Source of the DNA: Flavobacterium anseongense
GTDB lineage: Bacteria > Bacteroidota > Bacteroidia > Flavobacteriales > Flavobacteriaceae
Assembly (NCBI RefSeq): GCF_021608185.1
Contig: NZ_JAKIHN010000001.1
Location: forward strand, 558,001 to 622,000
Length of the DNA stretch: 64,000 nucleotides
Direction: 5' to 3'
The position numbers and the translations under genes are program-made. Positions within the stretch are counted from its first letter, which is position 1. Every line of letters begins with the position of its first letter. Of this stretch, positions 1-8,708 are shown piece by piece. The notes under the pieces were generated by a model, which searched no databases, was not told the DNA's origin, and saw only the letters and a program-made list of their open reading frames with translations.

Positions 1-312
1 ACCCGTAGCTGAAGCGTTATTGTCTTTAGCTCCTTTATAGCGTTTGTCTACTGTTCCATCTTTTTTTAGTTTTGGAGCATTCTTATCTGCATCTTTAAAA
101 CGCTTATCCGGTGTGCCGTCTTTTTTAAGTTTAGGTGCTTTTTCTTTTACTTCTTTGGCAGCCTTTTCTGTTTTAGCTTTAGCTTCTTTCTTTGCTTTTG
201 ATTCCTGAGCATTAGTATTGGCTATAAAAACCAAAAGGAAGCACAATAAAAATAATTTTTTACTCACGCGAAGTAGATTGTTTGGCAAGAGTTCGTGAAT
301 CGTTGATTTCAT
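1..312 (-). CDS. Small secreted repeat protein (C-terminus cut by window edge)
   Basis: The reading frame opens with ATG at 312 and runs off the left edge, so only the first 104 residues are visible. A hydrophobic segment (residues about 18-35, ending FIANTNAQ) looks like a signal peptide. An in-frame GTG near 270 could be the true start and would give a more ordinary leader. After the leader comes a Lys/Glu/Ala-rich stretch and then two copies of a motif of the form APKLKKDG-T-x-DKR-(F/Y)-K, about 17 residues apart. No family is recognised. A periplasmic or surface location is inferred from the leader only. Confidence 0.6.
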   Translation of the reverse strand, partial: MKSTIHELLPNNLLRVSKKLFLLCFLLVFIANTNAQESKAKKEAKAKTEKAAKEVKEKAPKLKKDGTPDKRFKDADKNAPKLKKDGTVDKRYKGAKDNNASATG

Positions 313-380
313 GATAATGTGTTTAATGGATTATACTGATAAAGTTAAGTAAAAAATAAATGCAATAGCATTACAAACTG

Positions 381-3300
381 TTAAAAATATGCCCTCAATT
401 GTATATTCCCGGTGTGAATGGTTTGGCTGGTTTCTGTTTTCCTGCCTTGATAGTTAATGTTGACATCTAAAAACTGTGTCAGGTTTTTTTGAAGCAGGAA
501 ACGCCAAGTCATATTTTTCCCCGGTTGTAGTCCTTCCAACATTTGAAATGCTACAGCAGATTGTGCATCGCCTTCAAATTTATTTTGGTACAACGAAAAT
601 TCTCCGTTCATCGTAACCTTCTTTTCGCTGGCATAAGAAAACGAAGTTCCGAAACGGTTTTGCAATAATTTTTCAGAATTGCCAATCTGATTTTCTTTGT
701 TTTGGTATTCATAAAAAATATCCCAACTCGCATTTTTATTAAAGAGATAGGAAATTTTTGGATTGATTTGAAACCCATCAACTTTATAATTCTTACTACT
801 GTAATTTTCAGAAGTCAAAGCTGATTGAGATGTTTCAGTTCCTAAAGTAAAAAGCCATGTCTTTTGAACCAAATGGGCATATTGGAACTGATGTGTGTTG
901 TTTTTATTTTCCTGTGAACCTACAGAAAGTAAATTTTTTATTCGGTTACTGATAAAAGTCCATGTCATCGAATGATTCTGTTTTCCTCTGTTATAAAACA
1001 AGCTATTCCTGAAACTGGTGTTCAATCCTAACAGATTTTCATCAGAATGTGAAAACGGATTCAAATCGAAATTGTCTCCGTTGCGCTTTATTTTTCTTTC
1101 TATTAAAAATGAAGTCTGATTGTAAAAATAGGATGCTGCTTTTTTCCAACCGGTTTCGTTTTGCCATTGACTCATATTTAATGTGATCGCCTGTGAGAAT
1201 TTATTCTGATGTGTTTTGACAAAAATCTGATTGGGTAAAAATACCCTAACATATTTCGCCTGATCCGGAAAAGCTGCCACTTCAAACTCTTCCAATTCCT
1301 GAATGCCGTTGCCGTTGTAATCAATCCAAGTATAAACTCCTTGTCCGGGTTCGACTTCTAAATAAGTGAATTCCTGTTGCGCTATGGTTCCCGATGTAGT
1401 TTCATAAGCCGTTGTAGCCAAAATCAATTGATTGAAATATTTGTCGTTGTACAACAATCTGGAATTTAATGAAGGCTCATTTTTTCCTGTGGCATCAACA
1501 TATTTCAGATTTCTGTAGTTAACAAACAAGGACAAATCACTTTTCTTAGTTTGGAGTAATTTCGATTTTAAATAATAGGATTGCGACGTATTTACTTTTT
1601 GCAGTAAACCATTTTGCAAACTGTCATTCACACGTTGCAGATAACCTAATTCTACAAAAACTTTAGTGCTGTCACCACGACCAACAAATGCGCCATATTC
1701 AGTAAATCTTTGGCTTAATGTCGAAAACTGTTGCGTTGCCACAATTTTTTCTTTGTTGTTTTCCAAGCGCAAACTGCTGCCAATCCAGTTCTTTTTAAAG
1801 TTGTAGCGAACTTGTGATTGGTTTCGGATAAAGGTTGAATTCGCATACGTTCCGTTACTTTTTAAGTAACTGCTGTTTTGAAGAATGTTCCAGTTGTTGA
1901 GTTTAAATAATCCATTAACGATATGACGGTTTCCCGAAAAACTTTTGGAGAAATCGAGCTTTTCAAATTGATAGGTCAGCTTTCCTTTTTCGGGCAGAAT
2001 GAAATCCACACCATTAATCAACAAACTCTGATTGCCTTCCAAGGTAGTCAAGTTCCAATCGCGATTGAACTCAATATTGAACAAACGCTCGATAGTTTTG
2101 AAGTTTTCCTGCACGTATTGATAATTTCCAAAAGCATCAATCTGCCATTTATTGGTAAACAATCGCTGCTTGAAATTGAGCTTTCCGGCAACACCTTTAT
2201 TATTGCTGTCATCAAGAGAAGAATACAAATTCAAATCGTTATTACTCAAGCCAACTTCAAAATCAACCGCTGTTTTTTCACTCGGATTGTATTTCCCTAA
2301 AACGGTCGCAATTTGAATTTTCGTTGGTGCTACCAATCGTGTTATTGGTTCATAATTTCCCTGCGGAACGCCTGCAATTGGTTCAACATATTGGTAAATT
2401 TTTCCAATAGCTGATGAATTTGTCAAGATATAATTGCCAAGATTATTGCCAACTAATGTAAACTTTACATTGTACAATTCATCTGCAGCATTATTTGAAT
2501 ACTCGAAAGCTTCACCACCGGTAACCGTTATTTTTTTGTATAGAATTTTATTTTCTGAATACGAATCCAAATAAGCAGACGGCGCATTCATCAAATTAAT
2601 ATTGTCTCCGGCGTTACTCAAAATTGCCACTTGTTCAGTGCTTAAGTTTTGTTGTAACGGTTGATTTTTTACATCACTTTCAGAATACAGGTAACCGCCC
2701 AAACTCCAGTTTTTTGCTTCGTGATTAACACCGCCATACGTCACAAAACGAGTATAATTTCTATCCGAATATTGGTATTCTATGACAATCCGCATTTCGG
2801 AAGTTATCGGAAACAATGAGGTAAACGTAATTTCACCGGCATTATAATCAATTATATAATCATTGTTTTCTCCACGCTTTTTCAGGATTCCGTTGACATA
2901 AACCCGCTCTGAACCCGAAATCACTAACACATACAATTCGCCATTATTACCACGAAGTTTATATGGCCCTTGATTTCCTTCCTGCCCGACAAACGAGCTT
3001 TTAGCATATTGTCCTCGAACCAAAGCTGCCGAAGCGAAAATATCGGTCTTGTTTTCTTCTCCGCCAAAAGTAAAACGGGTTGAAAGTCCTTGCACTTTTT
3101 TGTTGAAATTCAGAAATCGGGATTGTCGGTTTTCGAGAAATAAATCGCCTGCGCGAATGTTCCATTTATCAGTAAATAATTCAATAAAAATTTGGTCAAA
3201 TTCATCCAGTTTTTGTGAATAACCGTTGTCCTGCAAAGGAATATTAGAATCCTGAATTGACGCGCGAAGCGAAACTTTATCCGAAATTTTTCCTGTGATT

Positions 3301-3776
3301 TGCAAATCGAGATTAGAGCTTACCGAAGCATTTTGATTGTTGCCAATCGTAACGCCACGTGTGATGCTTCCCGAAGTATTTAATCCATCAAACGGAACAA
3401 ACTTTTTTATGGTACGATTGACTTTGTACAAATCACCATCATTGGCGACCACTCGGTCCTGGTCGTAAATGCTGTAAGTTTTGGTTAACTGCTCGGGGAA
3501 TTTGAAATAGCGAACTGTCAAACTATCCTGTGAAGTGAAGCCGTTTTTAAAAACCAATTTCCCTTTTTTGAAATCGATTTTGTAGAAACTGGTATCTATT
3601 TCTTTTCCTTCTGCAGTTTGTAGTTTGAAGAAACTTGGGCTGATGCTTACTTTTTCAATTTCGATGGTATCGTTTGAAACCGCAACTTTTTTACTGTTGT
3701 ATAAGGTCTTGATTTCCTGAGCTGAAAGCTTGGAAAAGCCAATGATTATCAACAATAAAAAGAGTTTTTTTAGCAT
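381..3776 (-). CDS. Large outer-membrane beta-barrel protein of unknown function
   Basis: This 1131-residue protein has a signal peptide (MLKKLFLLLIIIGFSKLSAQ). It is rich in alternating aromatic/polar strands typical of a Bacteroidota outer-membrane barrel and ends in an aromatic residue (LRAYF), as barrel proteins often do. Residues about 140-215 hold a stretch with GNNQNASVSSNLDLQITG and IQDSNIPLQDNG, which recalls a conserved part of large cell-surface proteins of this phylum. The exact family was not pinned down. No TonB plug is visible. It lies 40 bases downstream of lysC on the same strand, so co-transcription is possible. Transport or surface assembly is a guess. Confidence 0.75.
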   Translation of the reverse strand: MLKKLFLLLIIIGFSKLSAQEIKTLYNSKKVAVSNDTIEIEKVSISPSFFKLQTAEGKEIDTSFYKIDFKKGKLVFKNGFTSQDSLTVRYFKFPEQLTKTYSIYDQDRVVANDGDLYKVNRTIKKFVPFDGLNTSGSITRGVTIGNNQNASVSSNLDLQITGKISDKVSLRASIQDSNIPLQDNGYSQKLDEFDQIFIELFTDKWNIRAGDLFLENRQSRFLNFNKKVQGLSTRFTFGGEENKTDIFASAALVRGQYAKSSFVGQEGNQGPYKLRGNNGELYVLVISGSERVYVNGILKKRGENNDYIIDYNAGEITFTSLFPITSEMRIVIEYQYSDRNYTRFVTYGGVNHEAKNWSLGGYLYSESDVKNQPLQQNLSTEQVAILSNAGDNINLMNAPSAYLDSYSENKILYKKITVTGGEAFEYSNNAADELYNVKFTLVGNNLGNYILTNSSAIGKIYQYVEPIAGVPQGNYEPITRLVAPTKIQIATVLGKYNPSEKTAVDFEVGLSNNDLNLYSSLDDSNNKGVAGKLNFKQRLFTNKWQIDAFGNYQYVQENFKTIERLFNIEFNRDWNLTTLEGNQSLLINGVDFILPEKGKLTYQFEKLDFSKSFSGNRHIVNGLFKLNNWNILQNSSYLKSNGTYANSTFIRNQSQVRYNFKKNWIGSSLRLENNKEKIVATQQFSTLSQRFTEYGAFVGRGDSTKVFVELGYLQRVNDSLQNGLLQKVNTSQSYYLKSKLLQTKKSDLSLFVNYRNLKYVDATGKNEPSLNSRLLYNDKYFNQLILATTAYETTSGTIAQQEFTYLEVEPGQGVYTWIDYNGNGIQELEEFEVAAFPDQAKYVRVFLPNQIFVKTHQNKFSQAITLNMSQWQNETGWKKAASYFYNQTSFLIERKIKRNGDNFDLNPFSHSDENLLGLNTSFRNSLFYNRGKQNHSMTWTFISNRIKNLLSVGSQENKNNTHQFQYAHLVQKTWLFTLGTETSQSALTSENYSSKNYKVDGFQINPKISYLFNKNASWDIFYEYQNKENQIGNSEKLLQNRFGTSFSYASEKKVTMNGEFSLYQNKFEGDAQSAVAFQMLEGLQPGKNMTWRFLLQKNLTQFLDVNINYQGRKTETSQTIHTGNIQLRAYF

Positions 3777-3816
3777 ACATAGTATAAACGTAAAAAAGCC
3801 GGTTTGAGTATAAAAT

Positions 3817-5070
3817 TTACTCTTTCGTCACAATCTGCATTGTTTCTCTTGAGATTTGTTTTAGCAAAACTGTTTTACCTTTCTCGACCATTTCTGCTGC
3901 TTCTTTGGTAAAATGTCTGATAGTGAAAAGCGAAACATTTTCGTCATAAGACACTTTGAATTTTTTAGCTAAGATAGCTTTCAATTCGTTAAAATTGCCA
4001 AATTTATCTTCCACGCTTACCGAAAAACTAATCGCCGAATTCTGAATCAAGCTCACTTTCATTTTGTATTGGTGAAATAAGGCGAAAATTTCGCTGATGT
4101 TTTCTTCCATGATAAAAGAGAAATCGATAGACGATAACGAAATCAACAATTGGTTTCTTTTAACGATATAACATGGTGCCTGTGGCTCTAAATCTTTCCC
4201 TTTGGAAACGCTCGTTCCCGGTAATAATGGATTGATAAATGATTTTACATGCAACGGAATTTCTTTTTTCTGTAGCGGTTGTAATGTTTTCGGGTGAATA
4301 ACGGTTGCGCCATAAAACGCCAGCTCAATCGCTTCACGATACGAAATTTGGTTTAACAAAATCGCATTTTCAAAAACTCTTGGGTCGGCATTCATTACAC
4401 CCGGAACGTCTTTCCAAATTGTTACGCTTTCAGCATTTAGGCAATAGGCAAAAATTGCAGCGGTATAATCGGAACCTTCACGACCCAAAGTTGTAGTGAA
4501 ATTATTTTCATCCGAGCCTAAAAATCCCTGCGTAATATTGAGTGCTTTTTTCTTTACACCTTTAGCTATAAGTTGTTGTGTTTTTTCCCAATTCACTTCG
4601 GCATCACGATAGGTAGCATCGGTTTTGACGAAATTTCTAACGTCAATCCAGTTGTTTTTTAAACCGGCATAATTGAAATAATGACTTACAATAGTAGTCG
4701 AAATAATTTCTCCAAAACTCACCACTTGGTCATACACAAAATTATAATTTGGCGATTTATTGCTTCGGATAAAATATTCCAAATCGGCAAAATGACTGTT
4801 CACTGCGTAAAAAACATCGTGGTTTTCGTCATCAAATAAATCCAATAAAATTTGGTTGTGGTATTTCTTAACATCCTGCAAAGACGAATGCAATTCGTTA
4901 GATTTTTCAAAATAATTTTTGATTACCAATTCTAATGCGTTAGTGGTTTTTCCCATAGCGGAAATTACCAAAAGTGTGTCTTCATGACCTACTTTTTCCA
5001 ATACACTAAATACATTTTTTATCCCATCGGCATCTTTTACTGATGCTCCTCCAAATTTGAAAATTCTCAT
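3817..5070 (-). CDS. lysC: Aspartate kinase
   Basis: The protein phosphorylates aspartate, the first step of the lysine, threonine and methionine pathway in the cytoplasm. The N-terminus MRIFKFGGASVKDADGIKN is the amino-acid kinase signature (K-F-G-G). TTLGREGSDYTAAI near residue 192 and WKDVPGVMNADPRV near residue 220 are further kinase motifs. Residues about 305-417 resemble the ACT-type regulatory tail. The 417-residue length fits a monofunctional enzyme with no homoserine dehydrogenase. The next enzyme, asd, is in this window at 25 kb, not adjacent. No lysine riboswitch is seen upstream. Confidence 0.93.
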   Translation of the reverse strand: MRIFKFGGASVKDADGIKNVFSVLEKVGHEDTLLVISAMGKTTNALELVIKNYFEKSNELHSSLQDVKKYHNQILLDLFDDENHDVFYAVNSHFADLEYFIRSNKSPNYNFVYDQVVSFGEIISTTIVSHYFNYAGLKNNWIDVRNFVKTDATYRDAEVNWEKTQQLIAKGVKKKALNITQGFLGSDENNFTTTLGREGSDYTAAIFAYCLNAESVTIWKDVPGVMNADPRVFENAILLNQISYREAIELAFYGATVIHPKTLQPLQKKEIPLHVKSFINPLLPGTSVSKGKDLEPQAPCYIVKRNQLLISLSSIDFSFIMEENISEIFALFHQYKMKVSLIQNSAISFSVSVEDKFGNFNELKAILAKKFKVSYDENVSLFTIRHFTKEAAEMVEKGKTVLLKQISRETMQIVTKE

Positions 5071-5107
5071 CCTTCTTATTTTAAAATTCCAGTATTAAAA
5101 ATTGCTG

Positions 5108-5131
5108 CGCCAGTTCGCTGACGCTCGTGTC
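5108..5131. repeat. Short dispersed repeat, intergenic copy
   Basis: A 24-base stretch beginning CGCCAGTTCGCT and ending CGCTCGTGTC lies between the GNAT gene and lysC. The same 24 bases with two differences occur inside a coding region at 20780-20803. The GC content is clearly higher than the surrounding spacer. Confidence 0.6.
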
Positions 5132-5162
5132 CAAATTCCAACTATTGGGATTTGATTTTTTG

Positions 5163-5654
5163 TTAATTGGCTTTCAAATTTTCCAAAAAATTTGAAATGC
5201 CTGTTTCATCCATTTGTGCTACACGCCAATCTTCCAGCACTTTTGCCCCCGATTTGATATAGAAATCTATCGCCGGCGTATTCCAATCGAGAACTGCCCA
5301 TTCGATTCGGCGTACTTTGTCAATTTTCCCCTGTTCTATAATTTTAGAATACAATGCAAATCCCAAACCTGAGCCGCGCATTTTCTCTTTGACAATTAAA
5401 TCTTCCAGATGAATGGTTTTGCCTTTCCATGTTGAATAGCGGTAATAATACAACGCAATTCCAACAATCTCCCCATCTTGTTCCGCCACGAAAGTATGAA
5501 ACAAAGGATTAGCTCCAAAACCATCGCGCTCCAAATCGGCAACCGTTACTACGACAGCATCGGGTTCTTTTTCGAAAGTGGCTAGTTCCTGAATCAAATC
5601 GAGAACCCCTTTCATATCTTTTATTTCTCCTTTTCGAATGTTCATTTGGGTCAA
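5163..5654 (-). CDS. GNAT-family N-acetyltransferase
   Basis: This 163-residue single-domain GNAT protein transfers an acetyl group from acetyl-CoA to an amine. Residues about 90-105 (LIVKEKMRGSGLGFALYSKI) contain the acetyl-CoA binding motif R-G-x-G-x-(G/A). The C-terminal WAVLDWNTPAIDFYIKSGAK is the typical last strand-helix of the fold. Together with the DLIQELATFEKEPDAV segment it resembles spermidine/spermine and diamine acetyltransferases, so a polyamine substrate is possible but not shown. A perfect minus-strand TAnnTTTG element lies at 5663-5670, close to the start codon. Confidence 0.85.
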   Translation of the reverse strand: MTQMNIRKGEIKDMKGVLDLIQELATFEKEPDAVVVTVADLERDGFGANPLFHTFVAEQDGEIVGIALYYYRYSTWKGKTIHLEDLIVKEKMRGSGLGFALYSKIIEQGKIDKVRRIEWAVLDWNTPAIDFYIKSGAKVLEDWRVAQMDETGISNFLENLKAN

Positions 5655-5662
5655 ATTTCAGG

Positions 5663-5670
5663 CAAAAATA
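5663..5670 (-). promoter_or_regulatory. Promoter -7 element of the GNAT gene
   Basis: The minus strand reads TATTTTTG, an exact TAnnTTTG match, 8 bases before the start codon at 5654. A very short leader follows. Confidence 0.5.
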
Positions 5671-5752
5671 CAATTATTAATTTCTTCACGAAATAGATTT
5701 TTTCTTTGCCAAATTTATCGATATTTGCACAAACAACCACAACGGTTCCATC

Positions 5753-6760
5753 ATGGAAGAACGCAACAAAACCTTAGGTGAATTTATCATCGAAAAACAA
5801 GAAGAATTCAAATATTCTTCGGGAGAATTATCACGAATTATCAATTCCATTCGATTAGCTGCCAAAGTAGTAAGCTACAAAGTAAACAAAGCCGGTTTGG
5901 TTGATATTGTTGGTGCAGCAGGAGAGCAGAACATTCAGGGAGAAGACCAACAAAAACTGGATGTTTATGCCAATGAGGTTTTTATTCAAACCTTAATCAA
6001 CCGTGAAATTGTTTGCGGAATTGCTTCCGAAGAGAACGATGATTTTATAACTGTTGAAGGTTCAGACAACAGTCACAGTAACAAATATGTTGTTTTAATG
6101 GATCCGCTTGACGGTTCATCCAATATTGATGTAAACGTTTCGGTTGGAACTATTTTTTCTGTGTTTAGACGTGTTACTCCAATTGGCACACCGGTAAAGT
6201 CAGCAGATTTTTTACAGCCAGGGACACAACAAGTTGCAGCTGGATATGTAATTTATGGGACATCAACCATGCTAGTTTACACAACCGGACATGGCGTTAA
6301 TGGTTTTACATTAAATCCTGCCATCGGAACTTTTTATTTGTCTCATCCGAATATGCAGTTTTCAAAAGACGGAAGCATTTATTCTATCAACGAAGGGAAT
6401 TATGTTCATTTCCCGCAAGGCGTAAAAGATTATATCAAATATTGTCAGTTGGAAGAAGAGGATCGTCCTTACACTTCGCGTTACATTGGAAGCTTGGTTT
6501 CTGACATTCACAGAAATATGATTAAAGGTGGAATTTATATTTATCCAACGAGCTCTAAAGCACCAAAAGGGAAATTGCGTTTATTATACGAATGCAACCC
6601 AATGGCATTTATTGTAGAACAAGCCGGCGGAAAAGCTTCGGACGGTTTTGGAAGAATCATGGAAATCCAACCAACGGAGTTACACCAACGTGTTCCATTC
6701 TTCTGCGGAAGTTTTAATATGGTGAAAAAAGCCGAAGAATTTATGGCGAAACACAAATAA
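5753..6760 (+). CDS. fbp: Fructose-1,6-bisphosphatase class I
   Basis: It hydrolyses fructose-1,6-bisphosphate to fructose-6-phosphate in gluconeogenesis. The 335-residue protein carries the metal-binding signature [13 protein letters not shown] at about residue 115 and the active-site loop [22 protein letters not shown] near residue 272, both class I hallmarks. An E-E-N metal site lies in [10 protein letters not shown] near residue 84. The ATG follows a gTcgATATTTGC-like promoter by about 30 bases. It is monocistronic, diverging from the GNAT gene. Confidence 0.95.
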   Translation: MEERNKTLGEFIIEKQEEFKYSSGELSRIINSIRLAAKVVSYKVNKAGLVDIVGAAGEQNIQGEDQQKLDVYANEVFIQTLINREIVCGIASEENDDFITVEGSDNSHSNKYVVLMDPLDGSSNIDVNVSVGTIFSVFRRVTPIGTPVKSADFLQPGTQQVAAGYVIYGTSTMLVYTTGHGVNGFTLNPAIGTFYLSHPNMQFSKDGSIYSINEGNYVHFPQGVKDYIKYCQLEEEDRPYTSRYIGSLVSDIHRNMIKGGIYIYPTSSKAPKGKLRLLYECNPMAFIVEQAGGKASDGFGRIMEIQPTELHQRVPFFCGSFNMVKKAEEFMAKHK

Positions 6761-6794
6761 AAGTAAATCAGTTACTTAGCTACTCAGCAACTAT

Positions 6795-6821
6795 TTATTC
6801 ATATGCGTCATTTCGTAAACA
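6795..6821. repeat. Duplicate of the 3' end of the terB-like gene
   Basis: These 27 bases repeat 6913-6939, the last codons of the terB-like gene, with one mismatch. Read on the minus strand they still encode VYEMTHMNK followed by a stop at 6791-6793. The substitutions (ACA to ACG, and AAG to AAA just outside the 27 bases) are synonymous. Confidence 0.75.
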
Positions 6822-6912
6822 TTTGATATTAAGAGGAGGACTGCCAGTGGCAGTCAGGTAAACGAACTTTAGTTCGTCATAAAAGCATCAAGAAATCAAG
6901 GCTATTTATTAC
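6822..6912. repeat. Hairpin-bearing insertion between the two terB 3' ends
   Basis: This 91-base spacer contains two strong palindromes. GACTGCCA-G-TGGCAGTC is at 6839-6855. ACGAACT-TT-AGTTCGT is at 6862-6877. It separates the functional end of the terB-like gene from its duplicated last nine codons and resembles other hairpin elements in the intergenic spaces of this window. No open reading frame is present. Confidence 0.55.
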
Positions 6913-7340
6913 TTATTCATATGTGTCATTTCGTAAACAAAACTATCTAAATCTACGTGAAGCACCAACAATGACATCGCTTTGTCCACAATAAAAGAAA
7001 CGTTTCCCGGAGTAAATCCAAGTGCCAATGCAAACTTCGTTAAAATCTCTTTTTGCTTTGGACCAAGGACATGATCTACATAAACCATTCTTGACAAATC
7101 ATACAAACGCTCTAAACGCTGTGAATGTAAATAAGGCGGATTGATTGGATATTTCAAAGGGTTTTCTAAAATCTCTTCGTATTCTGCCGCCGAAATTTCT
7201 AAACGAACCGCCAACTTATCTAAAAATTCTCTTTCTTCTCTACTCAAATCACCATCGGCAATGGCAACACGTACAATGGCTGAAAAATGAGCTTTGTTTC
7301 TACTTTTAAATTCGCTGTCAAATAAATCTGAAAATGACAT
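6909..7340 (-). CDS. TerB-family tellurite-resistance-like protein
   Basis: The 143-residue cytoplasmic protein is almost entirely helical. The segment FSAIVRVAIADGDLSREEREFLDKLAVRL is the acidic helix-loop typical of TerB/DjlA-N domains, where Asp/Glu residues can bind metal. The family is linked to stress and tellurite resistance, but single-domain copies in Bacteroidota have no assigned role. The last nine codons are duplicated 100 bases downstream. A perfect minus-strand promoter element is at 7361-7368. Confidence 0.8.
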   Translation of the reverse strand: MSFSDLFDSEFKSRNKAHFSAIVRVAIADGDLSREEREFLDKLAVRLEISAAEYEEILENPLKYPINPPYLHSQRLERLYDLSRMVYVDHVLGPKQKEILTKFALALGFTPGNVSFIVDKAMSLLVLHVDLDSFVYEMTHMNK

Positions 7341-7360
7341 AACTTATTGGTTTTAATATA

Positions 7361-7368
7361 CAAATATA
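7361..7368 (-). promoter_or_regulatory. Promoter -7 element of the terB-like gene
   Basis: The minus strand reads TATATTTG, an exact TAnnTTTG match, 20 bases upstream of the start codon. Confidence 0.5.
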
Positions 7369-7467
7369 ATTCAATTTCCCTTTTTCAGGAAGTCCAAATC
7401 AAAAATGTTTTTCATCGATTTTAGGGCTAATTTTTTATGGTAAAACAAAATAAATTGTAAGTTTACC

Positions 7468-8082
7468 ATGCCAAACAACCTAAATGCTATGTCTGATTTC
7501 TGGATTTACTTCTCTATGGGATTAAAACATATGTGGAATATGAATGCCTACATTGATGTTTTATTTCTTTTAGTCCTCACAGTTCCTTACGAATTCAAAT
7601 CATGGAAAAGAATTCTGATTCTTGTTTCATTATTTACCTCCGGACACACTTTAGCACTCATGCTTTCCGTGTTTAATGTGATAACTATTAAAGTAAATAT
7701 TGTTGCTTTTATTATTCCGATAATTGTTCTCATAGCTGCTTTATACAACATTCTTTCTTCGGGAAAATCAAGCAAAAAAGACAGTATTACCTTTATTGCC
7801 ATAGTCACAGCATTATTCGGCCTCATTCACGGATTAGGGTATGCCAATTATTTCAACAACCATATTTCCGGAAAACCAACCGATAAATTATTACCGCTTT
7901 TTGAATCGTCACTTGGCTTTGGCGTGTCACAAATTATCGTGATTCTTGTGGCTTTGCTCCTTGCTTATGTTGTTCAAACCTTACTCAAACTCTCAAAACG
8001 CGACTGGATTTTAATCGTTTCTGCCTTTGTTGCCGGCGTAGTTATCCCAATGATTATCAGAAGTGAAATTTGGGTTAAATAA
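7468..8082 (+). CDS. HupE/UreJ-like integral membrane protein
   Basis: The protein is about 200 residues with five or six hydrophobic segments. LFTSGHTLAL near residue 50 and LFGLIHGLGYANYF near residue 113 are the two conserved His-containing membrane motifs of the HupE/UreJ family, which in other bacteria supports nickel or cobalt handling for hydrogenase and urease. No nickel enzyme is encoded nearby, so the substrate is unknown. The annotated ATG at 7468 gives seven extra residues. A second ATG at 7489 (MSDFWIYFSMGLKHM) is an equally good start. Confidence 0.75.
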   Translation: MPNNLNAMSDFWIYFSMGLKHMWNMNAYIDVLFLLVLTVPYEFKSWKRILILVSLFTSGHTLALMLSVFNVITIKVNIVAFIIPIIVLIAALYNILSSGKSSKKDSITFIAIVTALFGLIHGLGYANYFNNHISGKPTDKLLPLFESSLGFGVSQIIVILVALLLAYVVQTLLKLSKRDWILIVSAFVAGVVIPMIIRSEIWVK

Positions 8083-8106
8083 TTGTTCAGAAGCGAAAGG
8101 TTTGGG

Positions 8107-8114
8107 TATATTTG
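8107..8114 (+). promoter_or_regulatory. Promoter -7 element before the dCMP deaminase gene
   Basis: TATATTTG is an exact TAnnTTTG match. Transcription from here would include the GC-rich repeat at 8129-8165 in a leader of about 110 bases. Confidence 0.45.
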
Positions 8115-8128
8115 CTATCCATACCAGC

Positions 8129-8165
8129 CTGCCGGCAGGCAGGGTGCCGCTACGATCGGGGCTAA
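8129..8165. repeat. GC-rich dispersed repeat fragment
   Basis: The palindrome CCTGCCGGCAGG is followed by GCCGCTACGATCGGGGCTAA. The second part matches the right end of the longer dispersed element at 24824-24949 (ctactatcggggctaa). It looks like a truncated copy. Confidence 0.55.
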
Positions 8166-8224
8166 AAGAAAAACCGTAAACTTTTTGGAATCGCATGACA
8201 GATTCTGAAATAAGTTCAGAATAA

Positions 8225-8653
8225 ATGAAAGAAAAAAAACAACTCAAATACGATATTGCTTACTTAAGAATTGCTTCCGAATGGAGCAAACTTTCCTATT
8301 GCAAACGCAAACAAGTTGGCGCCATCATCGTACGCGACCGAATGATTATTTCAGATGGTTATAACGGAACACCAACGGGTTTTGAAAACTGCTGCGAAGA
8401 TGAAGAAGGTTTAACAAAGTGGTTTGTGCTTCATGCCGAAGCCAATGCAATTTCTAAAGTAGCCCGTTCAACACAAACCTGTGAAAACGCTACTTTATAT
8501 ATAACGCTCTCTCCTTGCAAAGAATGTAGTAAACTCATCCATCAATCTGGAATAAAACGTGTGGTTTTTCAACATGGCTATCGCGATACAACCGGTTTAG
8601 AGTTTTTAGAAAAAGCCGGAGTTGTAGTCAACCAAATTGAAGATTTAGGGTAA
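8225..8653 (+). CDS. Deoxycytidylate (dCMP) deaminase family protein
   Basis: It deaminates dCMP to dUMP, feeding thymidylate synthesis in the cytoplasm. The zinc-site motifs are present: HAEANAI (His ligand and catalytic Glu, near residue 80) and SPCKECSKLI (two Cys ligands, near residue 100). DGYNGTPTGFENC near residue 47 is the substrate-site loop typical of ComEB-like dCMP deaminases. At 142 residues it is the usual single-domain size. The S41 protease gene begins 56 bases downstream, so the two may be co-transcribed. Confidence 0.9.
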   Translation: MKEKKQLKYDIAYLRIASEWSKLSYCKRKQVGAIIVRDRMIISDGYNGTPTGFENCCEDEEGLTKWFVLHAEANAISKVARSTQTCENATLYITLSPCKECSKLIHQSGIKRVVFQHGYRDTTGLEFLEKAGVVVNQIEDLG

Positions 8654-8708
8654 CAAGAGATACTGACCCGAGCAAAGCGAATTGACGAAGTAAACAAGTT
8701 CAGCATAA

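Noticed and set aside
1923..2300. A 125-codon plus-strand frame inside the large outer-membrane protein gene
   Set aside because: It is antisense to a well-supported gene with no promoter or family match. Several similar antisense frames (for example in recJ, lepA and accC) were rejected for the same reason.
3817..5160. A lysine riboswitch upstream of lysC
   Set aside because: The 92-base spacer is too short and shows no lysine-box pattern.
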